This document shows, one piece after another, positions 1 to 8,265 of a stretch of 64,000 nucleotides of DNA. Every line of letters starts with the position of its first letter. Position 1 is the first letter of the stretch. Under the pieces are notes generated by a model. That model was not told the DNA's origin. It searched no databases and was given only the letters and a program-made list of their open reading frames with translations. The position numbers and the translations under genes were made by a program. The DNA comes from HdN1 sp964473645 (lineage in GTDB: Bacteria > Pseudomonadota > Gammaproteobacteria > Pseudomonadales > Ketobacteraceae), in contig CAYYPW010000032.1 of NCBI GenBank assembly GCA_964473645.1, forward strand, positions 1-64,000, written 5' to 3'.

Positions 1-382
1 CATTGTCACAAGGAAATAAGCATCAGGGAAGGGTGTAGTTGGTTTGACTGATACTACTCTTCACGACTATTCATTAACGAAGCCCAAATTATTGAATTTC
101 ATAAGCTTCTTGTTCTACAAACCGAACAACACTTTCTAGCTCGTCCACAAACTCATTGAACATCACGGCACAACATTTGGCCTTGCGCCCAATTCAACAT
201 AGCCTTTAGCCCAGGCATGTCAACCTTGAACGCATGCTTTAGTTTAAATATCCAGGATTATTCGAATATATCGTTGACGTAGTCGCGCGGAGGGAGAGAT
301 GCTCAATGAAATTTGGAGTGAAGGCCCCAACCTTCACCCACAGACGATTCAATTTATACTGATTCAGAGACGAATATTTTCT
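1..382. other. Left-edge region without a recognisable gene
   Basis: No open frame here resembles a known family. A short minus-strand frame ends near base 95 and could be the tail of a decayed gene, but it has fewer than 35 codons and no clear start. The stretch lies downstream of the FadL-like gene on the minus strand and probably holds its terminator, although no clean hairpin plus T-tract was found. Confidence 0.4.
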
Positions 383-1951
383 TTAAAATTCAGACTGGTA
401 ACTAAGCACGAAGAAGTATGCTTTGGTATGCGTTTTCATTGCCAAGCCACCATAAGGGTTATATATCAGATCACCTGCTCCACACGAATTCGCAATAGTG
501 CTTTCACACGCCTTAGCTTCGCCATGAGAATCCAGCAAGCCTAAAGCAACGTCAAGGACCGATTTATCTCTTGTTCTATAGCCCAAACCAAGTCCAAAAT
601 AGTTTGCCGGTCCCATCGGGATAATAAGATCCTGCTTGTCTGAATCCGCCATAGATTCGCGATACTCATACCCTGCACGCAAGTCGATGACATCATCCCA
701 AGCATACTCGACACCAACACCATAAGCCCATGTATCTCTGTAATTTCGCGGCAGGAAAAGAGATGTCGGCCCCGCATCCCCCGGTGCTACCAACGATGCG
801 ATCCTTAGAAAATCCAATTTCTTGTCAAAATACAGATCAAACGAATCCCATACAGAGTATTCCGTCCACCGCGCGTCTGCATTCACCCTAACCCGAGGAA
901 ATAATTGCACGCTGATTCCGGTTTGCACTTCATCAGGTAGTTCCATTTCTAATTTAACTTTACCTTTTTCAGATGCCTGAATACCGTTTGGCAAAATTGG
1001 CAGATTTATCACATTCAAGCCTTTCCAGAACGTCTGCCAATTATCTGAATAAGAAAACTCATAATCCCCCTCTAGAGATAATTTTGCCCCCGTACGGTAT
1101 GTTGCCCCCCAAGAAAACCATTGCGCCGGCTCCCACAAAACCCCCAAATTAAAAGTGGGAGTAAGCCCTTTTTCTACCTCAATGGCCAATGATCCTATGT
1201 CTTCGTAAGGGCCGAGAGATGACGCACATGGATCAAATACGTCCTCTACAATCATGCATGCCGACTGCAATGAGGCCAAAATCAAATTCGCGGCACGAAG
1301 ATCCATATCCATTGCGACACCTGTCCACCCGAAATTCAATGCCCCCCCCATCGCGAACGTCTCTGAAATCTTCATTGCATACGCTGGATTGAAGTACCTG
1401 ATATTCACCATAGTCACAGATTTACCTTGGTATCTACCCGGATCATCTTCCGACCTCGTGTATCCAACTGCCAGCGGGGAGTACACATTAGTTGCTACTG
1501 TTGCCGTCCCATCTGGAAAAGGTATTGCTATGCCACCGACAGGTGCACCCAACACCGGGAGATCGGTGGGGCCCGCACCAGGTATGTAAAGTATTGGTTC
1601 GCTGCTATTAAGTTTGCTCGTTGTGTTTTCTAGCGGGTCTTCAAGTTTTTCTATACTTAGCCCCGTCGCCAGAAACTCCGCCAGTTCATCTGCCGCTAAA
1701 GCTCTTTGGCCGAACTTTGTCTGCGATTCCAATTTGGCGGTCAATAAATTAATCTGAGCTGTTCTATGCTTTATCTTAACGAGCGCCGCAGGATTAAAAT
1801 GAATGGCATCCACCGCCGTATAATCCGCAGTTACTGCACTACCCATTGCCATTGCCTTTGCGCTTCCAATAGGAAGGCTATTTAAAAACTGAGCGTTACA
1901 GATTGAACACTGCAACAAACTCAACATGCCCGCGGCCAGCAAAATACGCAT
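383..1951 (-). CDS. OmpP1/FadL-family outer-membrane transporter
   Basis: A 522-residue outer-membrane beta-barrel of the FadL/OmpP1/TodX family, which moves long-chain fatty acids or other hydrophobic compounds across the outer membrane. The N-terminus is a signal peptide ending near CNAQ. Mature residues then read like the family plug: GSAKAMAMGSAVTADYTA, then FNPAAL (the NPA element). The C-terminus ends in an aromatic beta-strand with terminal Phe (YQSEF), as expected for Bam-dependent insertion. The start at 1951 is chosen because it begins the signal peptide and follows a GGGGGAAG ribosome site; a longer frame to 1996 would add 15 residues of non-signal sequence. The substrate cannot be read from sequence. 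It is transcribed away from the AraC gene at 2721. Confidence 0.85.
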   Translation of the reverse strand: MRILLAAGMLSLLQCSICNAQFLNSLPIGSAKAMAMGSAVTADYTAVDAIHFNPAALVKIKHRTAQINLLTAKLESQTKFGQRALAADELAEFLATGLSIEKLEDPLENTTSKLNSSEPILYIPGAGPTDLPVLGAPVGGIAIPFPDGTATVATNVYSPLAVGYTRSEDDPGRYQGKSVTMVNIRYFNPAYAMKISETFAMGGALNFGWTGVAMDMDLRAANLILASLQSACMIVEDVFDPCASSLGPYEDIGSLAIEVEKGLTPTFNLGVLWEPAQWFSWGATYRTGAKLSLEGDYEFSYSDNWQTFWKGLNVINLPILPNGIQASEKGKVKLEMELPDEVQTGISVQLFPRVRVNADARWTEYSVWDSFDLYFDKKLDFLRIASLVAPGDAGPTSLFLPRNYRDTWAYGVGVEYAWDDVIDLRAGYEYRESMADSDKQDLIIPMGPANYFGLGLGYRTRDKSVLDVALGLLDSHGEAKACESTIANSCGAGDLIYNPYGGLAMKTHTKAYFFVLSYQSEF

Positions 1952-2393
1952 ACTTCCCCCAACTCTTATTATTCTGCTTATTCCCTTGCAACTCACATTA
2001 ATACACCATTTTTATATAAATATTTTTCTTGTGAGCCGCATGCAATCTAATTGCGGATAAAAATATTAACACCACATTACTATTTCAATTTTAACCGAAA
2101 AAACAATAGAGATGCTTGTATACCAACACAGCTGATTTCAGAAAAACTCATCCATCAAAGACGCTTTGTTTTTTGATTTTTCCTCCTCCATTTTAACTGC
2201 AATTTCATTCAATTCATGGGCTTTTTCCTCTGAGGTAAATACAGACACGACTCCTATATTTGTCGCAGATAACGCTGCAAATAAAACGATAAGCTCTAAC
2301 ATATGTCATCCCCCGAATGAACCCACCTTTTGTTTGATACTATACTGACACTTTGGCGTATAGAACCTTCCAAAAATCAGGAAAGCGTCATAA

Positions 2394-2421
2394 TGGCGCC
2401 ACATGTTCCCTTTTGGCGCCA
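2394..2421. promoter_or_regulatory. Paired TGGCGCCA palindromes
   Basis: The perfect 8-bp palindrome TGGCGCCA occurs at 2394-2401 and 2414-2421, exactly 20 bp apart. A half-site TGGCG occurs at 2354, 40 bp before the first copy. About two helical turns of spacing puts the sites on one DNA face. Operator function is inferred. Confidence 0.4.
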
Positions 2422-2526
2422 ACTGGCACACGGATATATTTTGAGCAATTCTTGATATCTAGTGCCATCCACCGACCGTTAGCCAATCCAGCTTCAGCGT
2501 GGTCTGAGATTCCTACACCACGGCCA

Positions 2527-2560
2527 CACGACACTTCCAACTGTCACGACACTTCCAACT
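2527..2560. promoter_or_regulatory. 16-bp tandem direct repeat upstream of araC-type gene
   Basis: CACGACACTTCCAACT occurs twice without mismatch, at 2527-2542 and 2545-2560, giving an 18-bp period. It ends 160 bp before the AraC-family start. AraC-type regulators bind direct repeats with one HTH per half-site, so this is a reasonable operator candidate for the neighbour. The repeat is directly visible; the function is inferred. Confidence 0.45.
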
Positions 2561-2720
2561 TGACATCTAACAAACAAATCAACTAAAATTTGGACGGACG
2601 ACCAACCACAAAAGGAACCGAAATAAAATCTGTTCCATTTCATAAGCTTGTAGAAACTTATACGTGGGTTTTGTACAGTTCAAAAGATTGAAATGCAGCA
2701 ACGGTAAGAGATTGAGTGGC

Positions 2721-3752
2721 ATGAGCTTTATTATTTCGAAAAAGGAATCAACGGAGGCTGTGCCACTCATTGTCATACACAGCGTTGTAAAAGCGGCACA
2801 CGATCTCAATTTTGAAATTGACGAAAAAGTTCGAAAAATTGTTCTGGAGTATCATTTATACAAAGATTCAAAAACATTCACAGATATTGAGCTGTTAAAG
2901 CAATTACTAGATAATTTAACAGAGAATGAGAGCTTTCCTGCAGGGATAAAAATCGGAGAAGCGTTTAATCTTGACTTGATACCTGAATTAGAAATATTTC
3001 TTTCATCATGCAGCACTCTCAGAGATGCCATGCAAGCGCTAATGATGGCCGTACAGAATTTGCTACCATTCTATAAGATAAGAACAATAGAGTCGGACAA
3101 TTATTTCAATTTGGTTGTTAAAATTTCTGATGGCCCAATGTCAAGTTACAGCTGTTTTTTAATTGAAGCACTATTTTCGTCAATCGCGAAGTTTGGAAGA
3201 GCGGTTGCTCCTGACATATTCAAGCTGGAAAAAGTTATTTTTGCCCATCGACTTAACGGTTCCATTAGGGAGTACAGAAATACGTTTAACTCCAATGTGT
3301 TTGCGGGCAGCACATACAATGCGCTGGTGTTTCCATGCGGGTTAATGGATGCCGATTTCAAGAACCCGATGGCGAAGTACAACAAAAAAGCGAGGGAAGC
3401 ACTACAAAAAAAGCTTGAGGAATGCAAGGAACGCCAGAAATTATCAGATCAAGTGTCCAAGAAGTTTTTTTTAGCCGATGAATTAAAGAAATACAATATT
3501 GAAACAATGTCTGGACTCATGAACATTAACAAAAGAACACTGCAGAGGAGACTCCAAAAAGAAGGTTATTCTTTTAAAACAATTGCCAGCACCTCTAAAT
3601 GTGAATTAGCGAAGGAGATGCTAACCCACTCCAGCGTGTCTATAGAAGAAATAAGTAAAAAGCTTGGTTTTTCAGACAGAAGAAGCTTCTCTAGAGCTTT
3701 TCAGAAAATTTCGGGGTTGTCGCCATCGAAATTCCGTAAGACTAATTCTTAG
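2721..3752 (+). CDS. AraC-family transcriptional regulator (Arabinose_bd N-terminus)
   Basis: A 343-residue regulator with two parts. An N-terminal Arabinose_bd-type domain (about residues 15-200) opens with the typical VPLIVIHSVVKAAHDLNFEI pattern. The C-terminal HTH_18 domain (about 250-340) contains MNINKRTLQRRLQKEGYSFK and then GFSDRRSFSRAFQKISGLSP, the classic AraC signature with the second HTH. The ATG at 2721 is preferred over the in-frame GTG at 2664 because the family alignment begins here and an AAGAG-like ribosome site lies about 10 bases upstream. This OruR/ArgR-like subgroup often controls catabolic or lipid-related genes. The FadL-like gene is divergent, so it is the likely target. 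The effector is unknown. Confidence 0.88.
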   Translation: MSFIISKKESTEAVPLIVIHSVVKAAHDLNFEIDEKVRKIVLEYHLYKDSKTFTDIELLKQLLDNLTENESFPAGIKIGEAFNLDLIPELEIFLSSCSTLRDAMQALMMAVQNLLPFYKIRTIESDNYFNLVVKISDGPMSSYSCFLIEALFSSIAKFGRAVAPDIFKLEKVIFAHRLNGSIREYRNTFNSNVFAGSTYNALVFPCGLMDADFKNPMAKYNKKAREALQKKLEECKERQKLSDQVSKKFFLADELKKYNIETMSGLMNINKRTLQRRLQKEGYSFKTIASTSKCELAKEMLTHSSVSIEEISKKLGFSDRRSFSRAFQKISGLSPSKFRKTNS

Positions 3753-3780
3753 AGGAACGAAATACAAACAATTGTATACA

Positions 3781-4422
3781 TCACTTAATTTGAGGATTAT
3801 TCAAAAGAGAAGGATTAATGAATCCTGCGGTAAGCGTGATCCAAATAGTATCAGCGATACCCTTCAAATCATAGCGGCCACCGTGGCGATACCACGTTGC
3901 AACCCAGTTGACAGCGCCAAATCCTATTAGCCTTATCAGATTTACATCAATCCCATTTTTAATGTAACCCTGCCTCTTTAATACTGATAGATGCTTCTTC
4001 CAATATTGTTCAAAGCGATCACGTTCTTCAATCATTTCACCCAAAGCGTCTCCTTCCAGAGCGCGCCACTCGAACAACAGCACGTACACCATGTCATTTT
4101 CGGACACAAGTATTTCTAAATACGCCTGAACGGCCATACGTAAACTTTCCATGGGATCTGAAATTCCAGCGACTGACAACTTTAACTGACGCAACGTTTG
4201 ATCAATCGCAAGTCTCATCATATCTACCAGAATAGAATCCTTGCTCTTATATCTATAATGAAGACTGCCTGGAAGCATTTTACAAGCTTCAGCGATCTGC
4301 CTGACCGTTGTCTTCTCATATCCTTGAGATCGAAACAACTTGGCCGCAATCGTCAAAACTCTTTCTCTCTCGGCATCATCTACAATGACGTAATCTCTAA
4401 TTTTTTTCAAAATGTATCCCAC
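3781..4422 (-). CDS. TetR/AcrR-family transcriptional regulator
   Basis: A 213-residue one-component repressor. The N-terminal HTH (about residues 15-65) shows the TetR pattern ERVLTIAAKLFRSQGYEKTT followed by VRQIAEACKMLPGSLHYRYKSKDSIL. The helical C-terminus resembles KstR2-type ligand domains, a group often linked to acyl-CoA or steroid catabolism, though that link is only suggestive. It converges with the AraC gene, 28 bp apart. No obvious target operon is adjacent; the region upstream of its start (4423-4894) would hold its own operator. Confidence 0.85.
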   Translation of the reverse strand: MGYILKKIRDYVIVDDAERERVLTIAAKLFRSQGYEKTTVRQIAEACKMLPGSLHYRYKSKDSILVDMMRLAIDQTLRQLKLSVAGISDPMESLRMAVQAYLEILVSENDMVYVLLFEWRALEGDALGEMIEERDRFEQYWKKHLSVLKRQGYIKNGIDVNLIRLIGFGAVNWVATWYRHGGRYDLKGIADTIWITLTAGFINPSLLNNPQIK

Positions 4423-4894
4423 ACATTAAAAGCATACCCTCAATGCGCCTGAAACGAACAATCATTCTGATCGAGTTGCCGCGGCGGACATTCTTCAGCC
4501 CCCCATCATGACACAAACTACCCTAACTGCTAAAGCCGTGCTTTAATTAATTGGATGACTGACCAAATAGGCTTGATGAAGCCGCACAAATCAGAAAATA
4601 AAGCCAAAGGCATATTGTGCCATAAAAAATTAAAATGTACAGGATAAAAACTATGCCAACTGAGCTCTATTTGATATCTCTAAGCGCCATGTACACTGCA
4701 TGTATACTAGTATTCGATCAACTTCAAATGATCGACAAACACTGCAAAACATAACCCTAATTGAAGCCGGACATGAATGCAGTTTCAGCCTGAACCTCAA
4801 CCACGACGAACAAAATCAATTCGCCGTGGATCACAGCTTTTGCGGCACCATTAGGATTAAGTTAAAAAATTAAAAATTTGGGGTCGTTGAAATT
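4423..4894. other. Intergenic region, TetR / DISM kinase
   Basis: A 472-bp AT-rich divergent spacer. It should contain the TetR promoter and the promoter of the pseudo-kinase gene. The only candidate coding element is a 33-codon frame listed separately. No perfect palindrome was found. Confidence 0.4.
4653..4754 (+). CDS. Possible 33-residue small protein
   Basis: A short frame starting with ATG at 4653 after AGGATAAAAACT, a usable ribosome site, and ending in TAA at 4752-4754. The peptide opens MPTELYLISLSAMYTACILV, a weakly hydrophobic stretch that could lie in a membrane. It sits in the leader region of the sensor gene. No family is recognised, and frames of this size arise by chance in AT-rich DNA. 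Confidence 0.2.
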   Translation: MPTELYLISLSAMYTACILVFDQLQMIDKHCKT

Positions 4895-7723
4895 TTGGGT
4901 GAATTCTTGAACACAACATTGAGCACAAAACATTCCCACCGCAGAATTACGCAGAATTTTTTTTCGTTTATATTGCTAACCTTTTCTTTCTGCGCCAGCG
5001 CATCCGATTCAACTCTAAATGTTTATGAAGCCAAAAAATATTCTATTGAAAAATATGTCTCCATTTTAGAGGACAAAAAAAACGATCTAAAAATTGATGA
5101 TGTTTCATCTAGCAAATTCAGTTCTAAATTCAAAGAAAACCATAAAAAAACAATAAATTTTGGAATAAGCAACTCCATTTATTGGCTAAAATTTAAAATA
5201 AAATATGAATCACCAACATCAAAAAAATCCGATATTAGTAAAGAATTTTACATAGAAGTTGCCCGTAGCCAATTTGAAATAGCCGAGATATATTTTGTCG
5301 ATCAACATGGCAAAATCTCATCGAAAACATCTGATCGCAGAACGCCATACACCCAAAGGGAAATAAAATATATATATAGCGTACTCCCAATTATCTTAAA
5401 AAACGGAGAAACAAATCAAATATACCTCAGAATAAAAAACAGAAACTCTTTTTACGCACCCATTATTCTTTGGCCGCCTGAGCTATTTGCCGGAAAAATA
5501 TTGCATGAAACTTTCGTTTACGGGGTTTTCTATGGATGCATGATTATCATTATTTTGTATAACATTTTGTTGTATTTATCTATACGTGACCTTAGTTATC
5601 TTTATTATGTTGCTTTTCTTTGCTCTTCAACCGCTTTCGAATTCATTGAGCTAGGCCACAGCGCAATATTTTTCGAGAATAATCAAATACTATTTCAAGT
5701 AGAATCCACCCCTGATTGGATCTGGGCCAGCTGGGTATTTGCTCTCTTGTTTACGCGAAATTTTCTTGACATTAAGAGTCGACATCCATTTATCAATCAA
5801 GTTATAAAAGTTCTTATTATATTATCACCTATTTATATTTATTTGGGACACCATGTTAAATACGAAACTGCGCTTTGGAGTACGGTAGTTTTCTCGCTTA
5901 TTCTATTATTTTTGATACCCTGTCTTGGCATATATTGTTGGCACACGGGTAATAGAAATGCAGCTCTCTTCACGCTCGCATGGATTTTTAATATGGCCGG
6001 TTTTGCTATATATGCGACTGTTGTATTGGGTATTACTCCCGCAAATTTATTTACTCTTTCCGCTATGCCGCTAGGAACCGCTCTTGAAGCAGCGCTACTC
6101 TCATTTGTACTCGCCGAAAGAATAAAAAGAATTAGAAAAACAATATTAAACTCAAGAAAGCGCGCAGTTGAGAGTCTATCAAGGTATAGATCGGTGTTCG
6201 ATAATGCATCTGCAGGAATGTATAAAATGTCTATTAATGGGAAATTAAAAGACACCAATTTATCAATGGCAAAAATGATGGGATACCCATCTATTGATCA
6301 ACTTCGGAAGTCTCGCATCAATGTTGGAAAAATTTTATTTTCTGATAAAACAAAAAATTATTCAATGTTATTGACAAACGGCAAGCATCAAGAGGAAGTT
6401 TCTTACTTGAGGATGGATGGAGAGCAAATATTGGCGATTAATAGCGCAAGTATAGCATATGACTTAAAAGGAAAACCTACCCATATAGAAGGCACCTTGA
6501 TTGATATAACCGAGACAAATAGAAAAGAAATAGCACAAAGAGAAAGGATAATGGAGCGCTGGCGAATGCAGCTGGCAAAGAATGAGTCAGAAGAAAAGAC
6601 ATATTTTCTCAAAAAAATCAGCTTTGAAATTAGATCTACATTGAATTCTATTATGGGTTATAGCGAGTCGTTACTATTCATTAAAAACAACCCATCAGAA
6701 AAAATTGAACTATCACAGGCGGTTTATAACAATAGCAAATCTCTTTTGCAATTGATTAACGATATACTAGATTATTCAAAAATAGAAGCAGGAAAAATGA
6801 CAATTGAAAGTGTTCCTGTTGATCTAGCTCATCTAACAGAAAGCGTGCGTTTAAGCATTAAAAAAGCAGCCTCACAAAAAGGTGTGATATTTGATTTTCT
6901 GTATAGATTTCCATTGCCCAAGGAAATCTATACAGATTCAGTACGCATTAAACAAATAATACTCAACATGTGTATCGGCATAATAGAATCAATTGAAGAT
7001 GGATGCATCGAGTTAAACGTGCTGCACGATAGGAAATCCGAAATTATGCAGTATTCAATTAAGATCTATAATACTGGAGCAATTAAAGAAAAAATTGACT
7101 TTTTATTTCAAGCATTGGACGAAGATGTAAGCTTCAATTTAATCAGCAATATGGGTATTTATCTCAGGATTTCAATAGTCAAGAAGCTCATAAAATTAAT
7201 GCATGGACGCATTAGTGTTGAATTTGTAAAAACTGATGAATACCTGTTAAATATTTACGTTAGCTGCAAGATGGCGGGCAGGATGGAGTTTGTATCAAAC
7301 ATAAACACCGTAGCTGATTCTACGAAAAAAATTGAAACAAATGACGCCGGCAAGCTAATGGGGCATGTCCTTCTTGCTGAGGATAATGTCGTTAATCAGC
7401 AACTTATTCAAAGGATAATTCGCAAGACTGGTGCACACGTTACTATCGCCGATGATGGAGAGAAGGCGCTATCTCTTGGAAAACAGCTCACTTTTGATCT
7501 GATACTGATGGACGTAAATATGCCCCATATGGACGGCATATGCGCAACAAAGGAGCTTCGTAAGGCAGGTTACTCAAAACCGATTTATGCACTTACCGCC
7601 GAACACGACCAGGAACAAATCGATGCGTGTTTAGATGCTGGTTGCAACGGACATCTTAGAAAGCCAATTGAGATGGACAAATTTTTGGGGGTGTTAAATA
7701 TGGCGTTGAAACGATCTCCATAG
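4895..7723 (+). CDS. DISM-type hybrid sensor with degenerate histidine-kinase core and intact receiver
   Basis: A 942-residue membrane sensor. Order seen: signal-like segment (about 17-37), periplasmic 7TMR-DISMED2 domain (about 45-190), seven-TM DISM block (about 200-405), PAS domain (about 430-545), HisKA-like region (about 560-625), HATPase-like region (about 660-790), receiver (about 820-935). The H-box reads KKISFEIRSTLNSIMGYSE, so the phospho-acceptor His is Phe577. The ATP lid is also eroded: the usual DTG reads NTG and no GTGLGL motif is present. The receiver keeps its acidic pair E829/D830, phospho-site D873 (LMDVNMP) and K923. It therefore probably cannot autophosphorylate, but its receiver may accept phosphate from another kinase. 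The start is TTG at 4895, with alternatives TTG at 4907 and 4919; no ATG precedes the signal segment. The intact kinase at 40965 has the same architecture without the PAS domain. Confidence 0.85.
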   Translation: MGEFLNTTLSTKHSHRRITQNFFSFILLTFSFCASASDSTLNVYEAKKYSIEKYVSILEDKKNDLKIDDVSSSKFSSKFKENHKKTINFGISNSIYWLKFKIKYESPTSKKSDISKEFYIEVARSQFEIAEIYFVDQHGKISSKTSDRRTPYTQREIKYIYSVLPIILKNGETNQIYLRIKNRNSFYAPIILWPPELFAGKILHETFVYGVFYGCMIIIILYNILLYLSIRDLSYLYYVAFLCSSTAFEFIELGHSAIFFENNQILFQVESTPDWIWASWVFALLFTRNFLDIKSRHPFINQVIKVLIILSPIYIYLGHHVKYETALWSTVVFSLILLFLIPCLGIYCWHTGNRNAALFTLAWIFNMAGFAIYATVVLGITPANLFTLSAMPLGTALEAALLSFVLAERIKRIRKTILNSRKRAVESLSRYRSVFDNASAGMYKMSINGKLKDTNLSMAKMMGYPSIDQLRKSRINVGKILFSDKTKNYSMLLTNGKHQEEVSYLRMDGEQILAINSASIAYDLKGKPTHIEGTLIDITETNRKEIAQRERIMERWRMQLAKNESEEKTYFLKKISFEIRSTLNSIMGYSESLLFIKNNPSEKIELSQAVYNNSKSLLQLINDILDYSKIEAGKMTIESVPVDLAHLTESVRLSIKKAASQKGVIFDFLYRFPLPKEIYTDSVRIKQIILNMCIGIIESIEDGCIELNVLHDRKSEIMQYSIKIYNTGAIKEKIDFLFQALDEDVSFNLISNMGIYLRISIVKKLIKLMHGRISVEFVKTDEYLLNIYVSCKMAGRMEFVSNINTVADSTKKIETNDAGKLMGHVLLAEDNVVNQQLIQRIIRKTGAHVTIADDGEKALSLGKQLTFDLILMDVNMPHMDGICATKELRKAGYSKPIYALTAEHDQEQIDACLDAGCNGHLRKPIEMDKFLGVLNMALKRSP

Positions 7724-7744
7724 GACTAAATCTATCAAATTATA

Positions 7745-7790
7745 GGGAGGGTGTTCAAAAATCTGTGTCAATCTAGGGGAGCTAAACAAT
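7745..7790. repeat. Possible solo IS256-family terminal sequence
   Basis: The stretch GGGTGTTCAAAAATCTGTGT and what follows resembles the terminal inverted repeats of IS256/Mutator-type elements as I remember them. No transposase and no second end were found in the window, so at most it is a remnant end. It lies in the convergent spacer after the pseudo-kinase. Confidence 0.3.
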
Positions 7791-7830
7791 TTTTTATTCC
7801 AACGAAGTTTATAACATTGCGGATTCAACA

Positions 7831-8262
7831 TTAAAATGAATATACTACTCTTACAGAATCCAGTTCCACACCTTCACTTACAAAACCAATAGCACTCCTG
7901 TTGTTTTTTACTATTTCCAAAACTTCTTGGTCAGATTTTACAATCATTGGCGGTTTGATGCCCCGTGTAAATAGTAGCCTCATCCAGTATGCCCGCGCTT
8001 CTAAGTTGGTTTTTCCTATTACTTTCTCGTAAAATTGCTTTGCAATATCACTTGTTTCTTCTCTATTAATTGGCTCAGCAACCGTTCCATCTTTAAATTG
8101 CGTTTGTTTTTTTAGATATATTCGCTGAATTTCTTGGAGAGATAGCCTTTCCGCTGGGTTACTGACGCTTACAATAACTAAACCGTCTGCGTAAGACACA
8201 TCAGCAATCACGACAAACAATAGAAGTAAAATTTTTCCGATATTTGATCTCATCTCCGTCAT
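7831..8262 (-). CDS. Small PstS-like periplasmic binding protein
   Basis: A 143-residue secreted protein resembling the PBP_like/phosphate-ABC substrate-binding fold, much shorter than PstS itself. The signal peptide is GKILLLLFVVIADVSYA. The body shows the family traits: LSLQEIQRIYLKKQTQFKDG, later AYWMRLLFTRGIKPP, and near the end NNRSAIGFVSEGV. It begins 3 bp after the stop of the outer-membrane barrel gene upstream on the same strand, so the two are almost certainly co-transcribed. Such pairs are common in marine and soil gammaproteobacteria; the ligand is not known. An alternative start exists at 8250. Confidence 0.78.
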   Translation of the reverse strand: MTEMRSNIGKILLLLFVVIADVSYADGLVIVSVSNPAERLSLQEIQRIYLKKQTQFKDGTVAEPINREETSDIAKQFYEKVIGKTNLEARAYWMRLLFTRGIKPPMIVKSDQEVLEIVKNNRSAIGFVSEGVELDSVRVVYSF

Positions 8263-8265
8263 TCC

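Larger units (their letters stand above)
1952..2720. other. Divergent intergenic region, FadL-like / AraC
   Basis: About 770 AT-rich bases between the divergent FadL-like and AraC-family genes. No convincing gene is present. It holds ordered repeats, listed separately: two TGGCGCCA palindromes 20 bp apart and a 16-bp direct repeat. Both promoters must lie here. The AraC protein is the natural candidate to bind these repeats and control the transporter. Confidence 0.5.
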
